NCBI RefSeq assembly: GCF_902810445.1
Contig: NZ_LR778175.1
Location: 1,383,001 to 1,447,000, forward strand
Direction: 5' to 3'
From: Candidatus Nitrosacidococcus tergens
GTDB lineage: Bacteria; Pseudomonadota; Gammaproteobacteria; Nitrosococcales; Nitrosococcaceae
DNA: 64,000 nt
Position 1 is the first letter of the stretch; every line of letters starts with the position of its first letter. Both the position numbers and the translations under genes were made by a program. The notes beneath the pieces are model-generated. The model did not search any database and had not been told where the DNA came from. It saw only the letters and a list, made by a program, of their open reading frames with translations. Positions 36,917 through 45,436 of the stretch are shown piece after piece.

Positions 36917-37768
36917 TTATTCTGGGTGAAGGCAGCGTAAAAATTCAGGAAGTGCTAAGGCTGCTTGATGAATATCTGCGTTGTAATAGTGGGTGGAAAA
37001 AGTTTTACTTTGAGCATCTACTTTTCTAAATTGGCTAAGATCTTTTCCAGCTAAAGTAAGACTCCACCACCCCGAAGGGTAAACACACTGGGGATAAGTG
37101 AGGGTTCTGGTTTCTAAAAATCCTGCTTTTTTCATCTCTTCATGGATACTCTTAATAAGAGGTTGATGAATTAAAGGAGATTCACTTTGCTGGACTAAAA
37201 TTCCCTCTGTACTAAGTAAGCGGCGACAATGGGTGTAAAATGGAGCTTGAAATAATCCTTCGGCAGGACCAATGGGATCGGTGCTATCAATAATAATAAT
37301 ATCCATACTATTATTGGGTGCCTGAGCTACAAAACGGATTCCATCCTCAAAGTAAAAATATGCCCTTGGATCATGGTTATTGTCACATAAGCTAGGAAAG
37401 TATTCTTCAGCAAGGCGAGTCACCCGTTCATCAATTTCTACCTGTACTGCAGATTCTATCTGGGGATGTTTTAATACTTCTCGTAAGGTGCCACAATCTC
37501 CTCCACCAATAATCAGTATCCGCTTTGGATTAGGATGGGTAAATAGTGGAATATGGGACATCATTTCATGGTAAAGAAAATTATCCCGATCCGAGAGCAT
37601 AATATAACCATCAATGACCATCAGCCGACCAAAGGTTTTGGTTTGGTAAATATCAATATGTTGGTAAGGAGTTGTCTCTTCATGGAGCTTCTTTTCAATA
37701 GCAAGGGAAAAAGCAATTCCTGTTTTTTCTCCAATTTCAGTAAACCATTTTGTATTATTTAATTTCAT
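36917..37768 (-). CDS. speE: Polyamine aminopropyltransferase (spermidine synthase)
   Basis: SpeE transfers the aminopropyl group of decarboxylated S-adenosylmethionine to putrescine, giving spermidine. The 283-residue protein has YQHIDIYQTKTFGRLMVIDG, then the SAM-type loop ILIIGGGDCGTLREVLKH (about 84-100). VEIDERVTRLAEEYFP and the catalytic-Asp region MDIIIIDSTDPIGPAEGLF follow. All expected motifs are intact. It is divergent from speA, 58 bases away, so the shared intergenic gap may co-regulate both. Downstream glycosyltransferase genes follow within three bases. Confidence 0.96.
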   Translation of the reverse strand: MKLNNTKWFTEIGEKTGIAFSLAIEKKLHEETTPYQHIDIYQTKTFGRLMVIDGYIMLSDRDNFLYHEMMSHIPLFTHPNPKRILIIGGGDCGTLREVLKHPQIESAVQVEIDERVTRLAEEYFPSLCDNNHDPRAYFYFEDGIRFVAQAPNNSMDIIIIDSTDPIGPAEGLFQAPFYTHCRRLLSTEGILVQQSESPLIHQPLIKSIHEEMKKAGFLETRTLTYPQCVYPSGWWSLTLAGKDLSQFRKVDAQSKTFSTHYYNADIHQAALALPEFLRCLHPE

Positions 37769-37826
37769 TCATACCCTCTTATTGATTAAATTTTAAAATC
37801 TAACATACTAACCCTTTATATTTTCA

Positions 37827-39725
37827 GTGAGAATGATAGTAGAAATGACCTGGAATATTCAAAACGCTAAAGATTTATATAATATTCCTCACTGGAGCGA
37901 GGGCTATTTTAATATTAATAAGCAGGGTCATGTCATAGCTCACCCCCATGGCATAGATAATTCTCTTGCTATTGATCTTTATCAAGTGAGCCAAGAAGCA
38001 CTAAAGGCAGGGCTTTCCTTCCCTATACTTGTACGGTTTTCTGAGATATTACATCACCGAGCAAAGAGTTTATGTACTAGTTTTCATCATGCTATGGAAG
38101 CTGCCAACTATCAAGGTAATTTTACGGCGGTTTACCCTATCAAAGTAAATCAACAACGGCAAGTTATTCAAGAGATCTTAACCGCAGATCCAGATCGCAT
38201 TGGATTAGAGGCTGGAAGTAAGCCGGAGTTACTTGCTGTGATGAGTTTATCTAATCCTAGTGGTCTAATTATTTGTAATGGTTATAAAGATAGGGAATAT
38301 ATTCGCCTTGCCCTTATCGGGAGAAAATTAGGGTTACAAATTTATTTAATTGTTGAAAAACCCTCTGAACTTGAACATATTATTAAAGAATCTCAAGATT
38401 TAAATATTACCCCTTTATTGGGGGTACGAGTGCGGCTTGCTTCCCTTGGTAAAGGAAAATGGCAAAATACAGGAGGAGAAAAGGGTAAATTTGGCCTCAC
38501 CTCTTCTCAAGTACTTGCCATGATTCACCGTTTAAAACAGGTAAATCTCCTAGATTGCTTGACTTTATTACATTTTCATATGGGATCTCAGCTAGCTAAT
38601 ATTAGTGATATTCAACAAGGTATCCAAGAGGCAGGTCATTATTATGTATCGCTACACGCCCTAGGAGTACCTCTAGCTACCATAGATGTGGGTGGTGGAT
38701 TAGGAGTAGATTATGAAGGTACCCATACTCGAAGTTTCTGCTCTATTAATTACACTATTTCTGAGTATGCTCAAAAGATTGTCCAAGGATTATGGGAAAT
38801 CTGCCAAGCACATCATTTATCTCACCCTAACATTATTACTGAAGCAGGCCGTACTATGACAGCCCATCATGCAGTACTGATAAGTAATATTGTGGATGTA
38901 GAACCTGCATCTATTAAGAAAAATCTTAGTGCTCCTACTGATAAATTACCTATTATTCAAAAATTATGGAGTGATTATCAAAACCTTACCCGTCGATCAG
39001 CCATAGAAACCTACCACAATGCAAGCCAAGCAGTGGCAGATTCTCTAAAAATGTTTAACTATGGTGTTATTAATATTGAGCAGCGAGCACAGATTGAACA
39101 ACTTTATTTTGTGCTATGCGATCGGATTCGCTCTTTTTTACAACCTCAGATTAAAGCCCATCGAGAAATTATTGAGGAATTAGAAGGAAAATTAATTACT
39201 AAGTATTTTTGTAACTTTTCCTTATTTCGCTCTCTTCCGGACTCTTGGGCAATTAATCAAGTTTTTCCTATTGTACCCTTACAAAGACTAACTGAAGCAC
39301 CTACAGAACGCGTATGGATAGAAGATCTAACTTGTGATTCTGATGGGCGGGTAGATCTCTATGTATGTGGGGATGGATCTGAGACTAGTTTACCTCTACA
39401 TTCAATAAACTCTAATGAGCCTTACTTACTTGGATTTTTCTTAATAGGTGCTTATCAAGAAATTCTTGGGGATATTCATAATCTATTTGGTACCACTGAT
39501 TCGGTTCATGTAAAAAGTGATAACCAAGGAGGATTTCAATTACACTTTCCTCTAAAGGGAGATCAAATTGAGACTGTTCTAACTCAAGTACATTTTGATC
39601 CTGAAAAAATAAGAGCTAATTTATTTTCTAAACTCAAGCAATTAAACCTTAATCCCATTCAAGCCCAGCATTATTTACAAGAATTTGAAGCTGGGCTTAA
39701 AGGGTCTACTTATTTAGGAGATTAA
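37827..39725 (+). CDS. speA: Biosynthetic arginine decarboxylase
   Basis: SpeA is a PLP enzyme (fold III) that converts arginine to agmatine, the first step to putrescine in this route. The 632-residue protein has the PLP lysine in FTAVYPIKVNQQRQV (about residue 108), HFHMGSQLANI, and the glycine-rich phosphate loop TIDVGGGLGVDYEGTH. The C-terminal VCDSDGRVDLY-like site here reads LTCDSDGRVDLYVCGDGSE. Length matches the family (about 630-660). The start is uncertain: GTG 37827, ATG 37833 and ATG 37845 are all in frame, and no site has a strong ribosome-binding sequence. The agmatine-to-putrescine enzymes are not in this window. Confidence 0.95.
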   Translation: MRMIVEMTWNIQNAKDLYNIPHWSEGYFNINKQGHVIAHPHGIDNSLAIDLYQVSQEALKAGLSFPILVRFSEILHHRAKSLCTSFHHAMEAANYQGNFTAVYPIKVNQQRQVIQEILTADPDRIGLEAGSKPELLAVMSLSNPSGLIICNGYKDREYIRLALIGRKLGLQIYLIVEKPSELEHIIKESQDLNITPLLGVRVRLASLGKGKWQNTGGEKGKFGLTSSQVLAMIHRLKQVNLLDCLTLLHFHMGSQLANISDIQQGIQEAGHYYVSLHALGVPLATIDVGGGLGVDYEGTHTRSFCSINYTISEYAQKIVQGLWEICQAHHLSHPNIITEAGRTMTAHHAVLISNIVDVEPASIKKNLSAPTDKLPIIQKLWSDYQNLTRRSAIETYHNASQAVADSLKMFNYGVINIEQRAQIEQLYFVLCDRIRSFLQPQIKAHREIIEELEGKLITKYFCNFSLFRSLPDSWAINQVFPIVPLQRLTEAPTERVWIEDLTCDSDGRVDLYVCGDGSETSLPLHSINSNEPYLLGFFLIGAYQEILGDIHNLFGTTDSVHVKSDNQGGFQLHFPLKGDQIETVLTQVHFDPEKIRANLFSKLKQLNLNPIQAQHYLQEFEAGLKGSTYLGD

Positions 39726-39728
39726 ATG

Positions 39729-40100
39729 TTAGAAGCGAAAAAAGACCCAACTAGGGGTTACTAAATCTGTATCTTCTAAGTTAGGACCAGTATTAAATCG
39801 CTTTTCAAAATCCCCTTTACCATTAATATCTACTAAGTAATAAGAAGGGCCGACTGCAGGTGTCACTTTAACCTTGTAAAGCTTACCATTTAGCCGGTAT
39901 TCTTTGACTTGTGTGTTTCCATCCTGAATAATTTTAACTTCAGGACCTGTAGAGTCACCAGCCTGATCGGGTGCGGCAGGGGCACCTAAATCAGGTAAAG
40001 AGTTTTCTATATCATCAATATCATCAACTGCAAACCCTAGTGTAGCAAATGAAACTCCAAGAATTAAAGCGAGTATAGATAAATAATTGAGTATACGCAT
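39729..40100 (-). CDS. DUF2782 family small exported protein
   Basis: This is a 123-residue exported protein: signal peptide (about 1-22, ending SFATLGFA), an Asp/Pro-rich linker, then a compact domain. The domain carries VKEYRLNGKLYKVKVTPAVG and YYLVDINGKGDF, ending in WVFFRF, which matches what I recall of DUF2782. Function unknown. I prefer the ATG at 40100, eight bases after GGGGG, over the ATG two codons upstream, which is only three bases from it. It is divergent from polA, a neighbourhood I recall from related genomes, and convergent with speA with a three-base gap. Confidence 0.82.
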   Translation of the reverse strand: MRILNYLSILALILGVSFATLGFAVDDIDDIENSLPDLGAPAAPDQAGDSTGPEVKIIQDGNTQVKEYRLNGKLYKVKVTPAVGPSYYLVDINGKGDFEKRFNTGPNLEDTDLVTPSWVFFRF

Positions 40101-40250
40101 AACCATGTCCCCCTTAAATTTTTGTCATGGCCTTCTTCTATTTTACCAAGTAATTTCTCCTATATCTTAGAAATCATGTAAAAATTCTACAGCTTTAATT
40201 TAAACTATTTATTACAGTGCGATTTAAAATTAAATATAGTTCAATTCTTA

Positions 40251-42953
40251 ATGAAAGCACCTACCTTAATTTTAGTTGATGGTTCTTTTTATCTATTTAG
40301 AGCCTTTCATGCTTTACCTCCACTTACCACTTCCTACGGTCAGCCTACAGGAGCTATTTATGGAGTAGCCAATATGTTACGGGGATTAATCAATGAATAT
40401 CAGCCCCAATATATTGGCGTGATGTTTGATGCTAAAGGTAAAACTTTTCGTCATGATTTATACGATTCCTATAAAGCCCATCGCCCTTCTATTCCAGATG
40501 AGCTTGCTGCTCAAATCCAACTCCTTCATGAGCTAATTCACGCCCTTGGGTTTCCTCTACTATGTATTGAGGGTGTAGAAGCAGATGATGTGATAGGTAC
40601 CCTTGCCAAACAAGCAAGCACTCAAGGAATGATGACTATTATTTCCAGTGGAGATAAAGATCTCGCTCAATTGGTAAACCACCAAATCACCCTTATTAAC
40701 CCCATGAATCAAACCAAACTAAATCCTGAGGGAGTTAAGGAAAAGTTTGGGGTTTTTCCAGAACAGATTATTGATTATTTAATTCTGATGGGAGACTCAT
40801 CGGATAATATTCCAGGAGTACCCGGAATTGGACCTAAAACTGCTGCAAAACTGCTTAATCAATATGGAACGTTAGATTCCCTGTTAGAAAATATTGAAGA
40901 AATTAAAGGTAAGCTAGGTGAAAATCTCCGCGCTCATCAAAATCAATTTCCTTTAGTAAAACAGCTTACTACCATTTGTACTGATATACCCTTAGATTTA
41001 ACAGCAGCCGATTTAAAACCTAGTGAAGCCGATACTACTACCCTCCTAGAGCTCTATAAAAAATTAGAATTTAAAACATGGCTTACCCAACTTGAAGAAT
41101 TTAGTAAAGAAAATAATGATCTCCTAGATCCAACCCTCACCTCTGCTCCCCGCTATGAAACTATCTTTACTTTAGAAGCATTAAGTATTTGGCTAGCAAG
41201 GCTGAAAAAAGCTAAATTATTTGCCTTTGACTTAGAGACAAATAGCTTAAATTATAAGGAAGCAGAAATTGTAGGGCTTTCTTTTGCAATCACACCCAAT
41301 GAAGCGGCTTATGTTCCAGTAGGGCACTATTACCTAGCTGCACCTACTCAACTTTCTTGTGAGGAAGTGTTAAAGAAACTAAAACCTCTACTTGAGGATC
41401 TTAGTTTAGGAAAAATTGGTCAAAATCTTAAATTTGATCGTAACGTACTGGCTAATTATGAGATTAGTTTAGAGGGTATTATTCATGATTCTATGCTGGA
41501 ATCTTATGTTTGGAATAGCACGGGATCTCGCCATAATTTAGATGCACTGGCTTTAAAATATCTTCAGCGAAGTACTATTACTTTTGAAGAAATTACGGGC
41601 AAGGGGAGCAAAAAACTCACCTTTGATCAGGTGGAAATAGAAAAAGCTACGATCTATGCAGCTGAAGATGCAGACATTAGCCTGCAGCTTCATCATTATT
41701 TTTGGCCAAAACTACAACAACAACCCTCTCTTTATCAACTTTATCAAACGCTAGAAATTCCTCTGATTCCTGTTCTTTCTCATATGGAATGTCATGGAGT
41801 ACAAATAGATAAGGATTTGTTAAAAGCTCAAAGTGATAAGCTGACAACACAGCTTAAAGAATTAGAACAATCTGTATTTGAATTTGCAGGAGAATCTTTT
41901 AACTTAGCCTCTCCTAAGCAATTACAAACCATACTCTACGATAAGTTAAATCTTCCAGCAGTACGAAAAACGCCAACAGGTCAAGCCTCTACTTCAGAAA
42001 CTGTACTGCAAGAACTTGCCCATATCCACCCTCTTCCTCGATTAATCCTTGAATATCGAACCTTACATAAATTAAAAACGACTTATACAGACCGTCTCCC
42101 TTTGCAAATTAACCCCAGTACAAGACGAATTCACACGTCTTATCATCAAGCAGCGGTCTCAACTGGACGGCTTTCTTCCTCTGATCCTAATTTGCAAAAT
42201 ATTCCTATTAAAACACTAGAGGGAAGACAAATTCGCCAAGCATTTATTGCTCCGTTGGGCTATTGTTTACTCGCTGCTGACTACTCCCAAATTGAATTAC
42301 GGATTATGGCCCATTTGTCTAACGATGAAGGGTTACTCTCTGCGTTTAATCAAGGAGAAGATATTCATCAACGCACTGCCGCTGAGATTTTTAGTACTCC
42401 CTTAAATCAAGTCACCTTGGATCAACGACGCAGTGCTAAAGCGATTAATTTTGGACTCATTTACGGCATGTCTGCCCATGGGTTGGTAAGAGAGCTAGGA
42501 GTTAGCTATAGTGATGCTCAAAATTATATAGATCGTTACTTTCAACGTTACCCTAAAGTAAAGGAATATATGGATGAAATATGCCGAGAAGCTCGATCTC
42601 AAGGCTATGTAGAAACTTTATTTGGTCGACGGCTTTATTTACCTGAAATCCATGCAAAACAACCCCAACAACGCCGACAAGCCGAACGAGTAGCGATTAA
42701 CGCTCCAATGCAAGGCAGTGCTGCCGATATTATCAAAAAAGCGATGATTAATACCTATCAATGGCTACAGAATGAAACATACGATACTCGAATGATTATG
42801 CAGGTCCATGATGAACTTGTCTTTGAAGTGCCTAAAGATAAATTAGATACGGTGATTCAAAAAGTTCAAGAAAGTATGTGTACCGCTGCCCAACTTAAAG
42901 TGCCATTGATTGTTGATATAGGCTATGGTCTTAACTGGGATACTGCTCATTGA
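40251..42953 (+). CDS. polA: DNA polymerase I
   Basis: PolA fills gaps and removes RNA primers in replication and repair. The 900-residue protein has all three domains. The 5'-nuclease (1-290) has VDGSFYLFRAFHALPPL, EADDVIGTLAK and GDSSDNIPGVPGIGPKTAA. The 3'-5' exonuclease (about 310-500) has FAFDLETNSL with the Asp/Glu metal residues, so proofreading is probably active. The polymerase domain (500-900) has YSQIELRIMAHLSND, RRSAKAINFGLIYGMSAHGL and QVHDELVFEVP. It is monocistronic, divergent from the DUF2782 gene, and followed by four stem-loops. Confidence 0.97.
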   Translation: MKAPTLILVDGSFYLFRAFHALPPLTTSYGQPTGAIYGVANMLRGLINEYQPQYIGVMFDAKGKTFRHDLYDSYKAHRPSIPDELAAQIQLLHELIHALGFPLLCIEGVEADDVIGTLAKQASTQGMMTIISSGDKDLAQLVNHQITLINPMNQTKLNPEGVKEKFGVFPEQIIDYLILMGDSSDNIPGVPGIGPKTAAKLLNQYGTLDSLLENIEEIKGKLGENLRAHQNQFPLVKQLTTICTDIPLDLTAADLKPSEADTTTLLELYKKLEFKTWLTQLEEFSKENNDLLDPTLTSAPRYETIFTLEALSIWLARLKKAKLFAFDLETNSLNYKEAEIVGLSFAITPNEAAYVPVGHYYLAAPTQLSCEEVLKKLKPLLEDLSLGKIGQNLKFDRNVLANYEISLEGIIHDSMLESYVWNSTGSRHNLDALALKYLQRSTITFEEITGKGSKKLTFDQVEIEKATIYAAEDADISLQLHHYFWPKLQQQPSLYQLYQTLEIPLIPVLSHMECHGVQIDKDLLKAQSDKLTTQLKELEQSVFEFAGESFNLASPKQLQTILYDKLNLPAVRKTPTGQASTSETVLQELAHIHPLPRLILEYRTLHKLKTTYTDRLPLQINPSTRRIHTSYHQAAVSTGRLSSSDPNLQNIPIKTLEGRQIRQAFIAPLGYCLLAADYSQIELRIMAHLSNDEGLLSAFNQGEDIHQRTAAEIFSTPLNQVTLDQRRSAKAINFGLIYGMSAHGLVRELGVSYSDAQNYIDRYFQRYPKVKEYMDEICREARSQGYVETLFGRRLYLPEIHAKQPQQRRQAERVAINAPMQGSAADIIKKAMINTYQWLQNETYDTRMIMQVHDELVFEVPKDKLDTVIQKVQESMCTAAQLKVPLIVDIGYGLNWDTAH

Positions 42954-43010
42954 AAAAATTTTTATGTAATTATGAACTTTTTTTCAGGTTAGCTGTCCCT
43001 AACTTCATAG

Positions 43011-43096
43011 GGTATAGAAAATATCTATACCACTACCCACCTCCCTCCCTAGGTGGGATAAATCTTAGTAGATCTGGATCTCCTAAACCAGATCTA
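43011..43096. other. Three consecutive stem-loops downstream of polA
   Basis: Three inverted repeats lie back to back: 43011-43018 with 43024-43031 (8 bp), 43036-43042 with 43051-43057 (7 bp, C-rich), and 43069-43077 with 43088-43096 (9 bp, containing AGATCT). None has a T-run. Together with the terminator that follows they fill most of the polA-engB gap. Confidence 0.7.
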
Positions 43097-43100
43097 AGCT

Positions 43101-43132
43101 ACCCCGGTTCCCCCTTAACCGGGGTTTTTTTT
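43101..43132. terminator. Rho-independent terminator between polA and engB
   Basis: A perfect 9-bp stem ACCCCGGTT/AACCGGGGT (43101-43109 and 43117-43125), with a seven-base CCCCCTT loop, is followed by a run of eight T. This is a textbook terminator for polA transcription; it stands 35 bases past the convergent engB stop. Confidence 0.95.
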
Positions 43133-43166
43133 GCTCTTTACCAGCAAAAAATTTAAGAAAACAATT

Positions 43167-43769
43167 TTAGCTAAACTCAAACCAGCTATTTAGGTGGCTC
43201 TGTGCTTCTTTAACCCCTACCTTAGTTTGGGCAGAAAATAACTGTAATTTGGCAGTTGGAATAATCTCTTGAGTGAGTTGAGTTGCTTTTCTAAGCGCAT
43301 CTAGTCCAGGTCCTCGCTTCAATTTATCACTTTTAGTTAATAAAATATATATGGCTAAATTACAATCTCTACACCACTGAAGCATTTGATAATCAAAGGG
43401 CTGAAGTAAATGGCGAATATCCATAAGTAGCACGATACCTCGTAAGGCTTGACGCCGAGCTAAGTAGCTACTGATATTTTTTTCCCATTGATGCTTCACT
43501 TCCTGAGGTACTTTGGCATAACCATAACCAGGTAAGTCGACTAAATGACAAGATAGGTTAAGCTGAAAAAAATTAATCATCTGAGTACGCCCTGGGGTTT
43601 TACTGATTCGTGCTAACCCCTTGTTATTGGTAATAGCATTAATCGCACTAGATTTTCCTACGTTAGAACGACCTGCAAAAGCTACCTCGATTCCCTGATC
43701 TGGGGGAAGCTGGGATAAATGGTAAGCACTTCCTTGGTAAGTTGCTTGCTGATAGATAGAATGAGTCAT
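43167..43769 (-). CDS. engB: Ribosome biogenesis GTPase EngB (YihA/YsxC)
   Basis: EngB is a small essential TRAFAC GTPase needed for 50S subunit assembly. The 200-residue protein has the P-loop GRSNVGKSS at 33-41, a switch region with KTPGRTQMINFF, G3 VDLPGYGYAKVP, and G4 LLTKSDK near residue 136. The G5-like SAQTKVG follows near the C-terminus. Length and motifs are standard. It is divergent from cytochrome c4. The order polA-engB-cytochrome c4-dsbA is conserved in Pseudomonas-type genomes. Confidence 0.96.
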   Translation of the reverse strand: MTHSIYQQATYQGSAYHLSQLPPDQGIEVAFAGRSNVGKSSAINAITNNKGLARISKTPGRTQMINFFQLNLSCHLVDLPGYGYAKVPQEVKHQWEKNISSYLARRQALRGIVLLMDIRHLLQPFDYQMLQWCRDCNLAIYILLTKSDKLKRGPGLDALRKATQLTQEIIPTAKLQLFSAQTKVGVKEAQSHLNSWFEFS

Positions 43770-43927
43770 TCTTTAATTTTTAAGAATAAAAAGGCTGAAT
43801 AAAACTAGGCTAGAAAAAAATGCTTAAGCAGTGTAGCATTCATAACATAAATTTCTAATGCTAGTTAGCTAAATTAGATTCTATAATAAAGATTTATCCC
43901 TATTCCAGATACTGAGGATATTTAACA

Positions 43928-44548
43928 ATGTTAAGATATTTTGTAGCGACCGCTGCGTTTATTTTTTTTACTGCATCATCCCATGCAGTTCTAGTCAATG
44001 GCAATGCTAAAGTAGGCAAAGATAAGTCTGTTGCTTGCCAAAGCTGCCACGGCGAAGATGGAAACAGTGAATCCCCTGAATTTCCTAATCTTGCTGGACA
44101 AAATGCCCGTTATATCCAAAAACAGCTCGAAGACTTTAAGTCTAAAGCTCGGGAAAACCCTATTATGTCTCCCATGGCAGAAGCACTTAGTGATGAAGAT
44201 ATCGCTGACTTAGCTGTGTATTTCTCTAGCCAGAAGCTAAAACAAGGACAAACCCCAGATAAATATCTTGATTTAGGGCAAAAGGTTTTCCGCAGAGGTA
44301 TGAAAGAAGATAATGTACCTGCCTGTATGGCCTGCCATGGTGCATTTGGTGAAGGAAACCCAGCCGCTGCTTTCCCTAGAATTTCTGGACAAAATGTAGA
44401 GTACGTAAAAGCCCAACTTAAATCCTACCGCAAGCTAGAACGTTCTAACGATCCTAATCAGATGATGGAAGATGTCACCCATAAAATCACTGATGAGGAA
44501 ATCGCTGCTGTAGCACATTATGTCAATGGTTTAAGTGAAGAGAGATAA
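43928..44548 (+). CDS. Diheme cytochrome c4
   Basis: This is a periplasmic or membrane-attached electron carrier with two c-type hemes, passing electrons to terminal oxidases. The 206-residue protein has a signal peptide (1-20, ending SSHA). It has two homologous heme domains with C37-Q-S-C-H41 and C133-M-A-C-H137, each followed by a distal methionine (PIMSPMAEALSDEDI in domain 1 and MMEDVTHKITDEEI in domain 2). Spacing and length match cytochrome c4. A TATAAT at 43882-43887 may be its -10 box. A small hairpin overlaps its stop codon and dsbA follows 43 bases on. Confidence 0.95.
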   Translation: MLRYFVATAAFIFFTASSHAVLVNGNAKVGKDKSVACQSCHGEDGNSESPEFPNLAGQNARYIQKQLEDFKSKARENPIMSPMAEALSDEDIADLAVYFSSQKLKQGQTPDKYLDLGQKVFRRGMKEDNVPACMACHGAFGEGNPAAAFPRISGQNVEYVKAQLKSYRKLERSNDPNQMMEDVTHKITDEEIAAVAHYVNGLSEER

Positions 44549-44564
44549 AGATTATCTCTCTTTA
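44540..44564 (+). terminator. Hairpin overlapping the cytochrome c4 stop codon
   Basis: A perfect 9-bp stem GAGAGATAA/TTATCTCTC (44540-44548 and 44552-44560) with a three-base loop includes the cytochrome stop and is followed by TTTATT. It could be an attenuator or an mRNA-stability element that tunes dsbA expression. Confidence 0.5.
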
Positions 44565-44591
44565 TTGGTTATTTTAGGCTAAGAAATAAAA

Positions 44592-45221
44592 ATGCTTCGA
44601 CTTATTTCGCAAATACTATTTATTTGTTCTTTATTATTTACAGCATCTTTTACACTTGCTGAAGGAAATGCACCTTATACAGAAGGAAAAAACTATAAGG
44701 TAATTAATCCTCCTTTATCTGTTTCCCAAACTGAAAAACCAGAAATCATTGAGTTTTTTTGGTATGGCTGTCCTCACTGCTATAACTTTGATCCATTTTT
44801 AGAAAAATGGATTAAAGATAAAGGAGAGAGTATTGTCTTTGATCGGGTACCTGCTGTATTTAGAGATTCATGGGCACCGGGTGCTCAAGATTACTACACC
44901 ATGAAAGCTATGGGAATTTTCGATAAAATCCATCGAGCTTTATTTGATGAAATCCATATCAAGAAAAATCCTTTAAATACCAAAAAAGCATTTATTAACT
45001 TTCTAGGATCTCAAGGAATTGATAAGGAAGAAGCAGCTTCTACGTTTGATTCTTTTGCAGTACAAGGAAAAGTACAGCAGGCAGTTACAATGACGAAAGC
45101 ATCAGGGATTACTGGGGTACCTGCCTTAATTATTAATGGCAAGTACAGTATTGATGCTGGACTTGCTGGGAATTTCGAAGGAATGCTTGATATAGCAGAT
45201 TATTTACTTTCTAAAAAGTAA
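44592..45221 (+). CDS. dsbA: Periplasmic thiol:disulfide oxidoreductase DsbA
   Basis: DsbA introduces disulfide bonds into exported proteins. The 209-residue protein has a signal peptide (1-23, ending TLA), the active site C60-P-H-C63 within FFWYGCPHCYNF, and the cis-proline loop TGVPALIING near residue 180. The CPHC dipeptide is that of classical DsbA. It sits downstream of cytochrome c4, as in Pseudomonas-type genomes, and probably shares its transcript. Its partner DsbB is not in the window. Transcription probably ends at 45252-45281. Confidence 0.95.
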   Translation: MLRLISQILFICSLLFTASFTLAEGNAPYTEGKNYKVINPPLSVSQTEKPEIIEFFWYGCPHCYNFDPFLEKWIKDKGESIVFDRVPAVFRDSWAPGAQDYYTMKAMGIFDKIHRALFDEIHIKKNPLNTKKAFINFLGSQGIDKEEAASTFDSFAVQGKVQQAVTMTKASGITGVPALIINGKYSIDAGLAGNFEGMLDIADYLLSKK

Positions 45222-45251
45222 ATAGCTACAATAAGCATGACATGAGTACTT

Positions 45252-45281
45252 AAGGCTAGGTTAATTTCTAGCCTTTTTTTT
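45252..45281 (+). terminator. Rho-independent terminator after dsbA
   Basis: The stem AAGGCTAG/CTAGCCTT (45252-45259 and 45268-45275) with an eight-base loop merges into a T-run ending at 45281. It stands only 15 bases before the tRNA-Ser gene, leaving little room for a separate tRNA promoter. Confidence 0.88.
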
Positions 45282-45296
45282 CAATCCAATTAAACT

Positions 45297-45385
45297 GGAG
45301 AGGTACCGAAGCGGTCATAACGGCACCGACTCGAAATCGGCTGGGGCTTTTGCCCACGCGGGTTCGAACCCCGCCCTCTCCGCCA
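45297..45385 (+). tRNA. tRNA-Ser (anticodon CGA)
   Basis: This is an 89-base class II tRNA with encoded CCA (45383-45385). The acceptor stem GGAGAGG pairs with CCTCTCC, and the discriminator base is G. The anticodon stem-loop CCGA-CTCGAAA-TCGG places CGA at 45332-45334, reading UCG serine codons. The long variable arm expected of tRNA-Ser and the T-loop GGTTCGAACCCC are present. Its 3' end marks the left boundary of the GC-rich SIR2 island. Confidence 0.97.
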
Positions 45386-45436
45386 CCCTAAGAGGGCATA
45401 CCGATACCACCAGCAAAATCAACACCTACCGATCGT

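Noticed and set aside
42950..43156. Possible 68-residue ORF after polA
   Set aside because: It runs through four stem-loops and the terminator, has no recognisable sequence and no ribosome site beyond the polA stop overlap.
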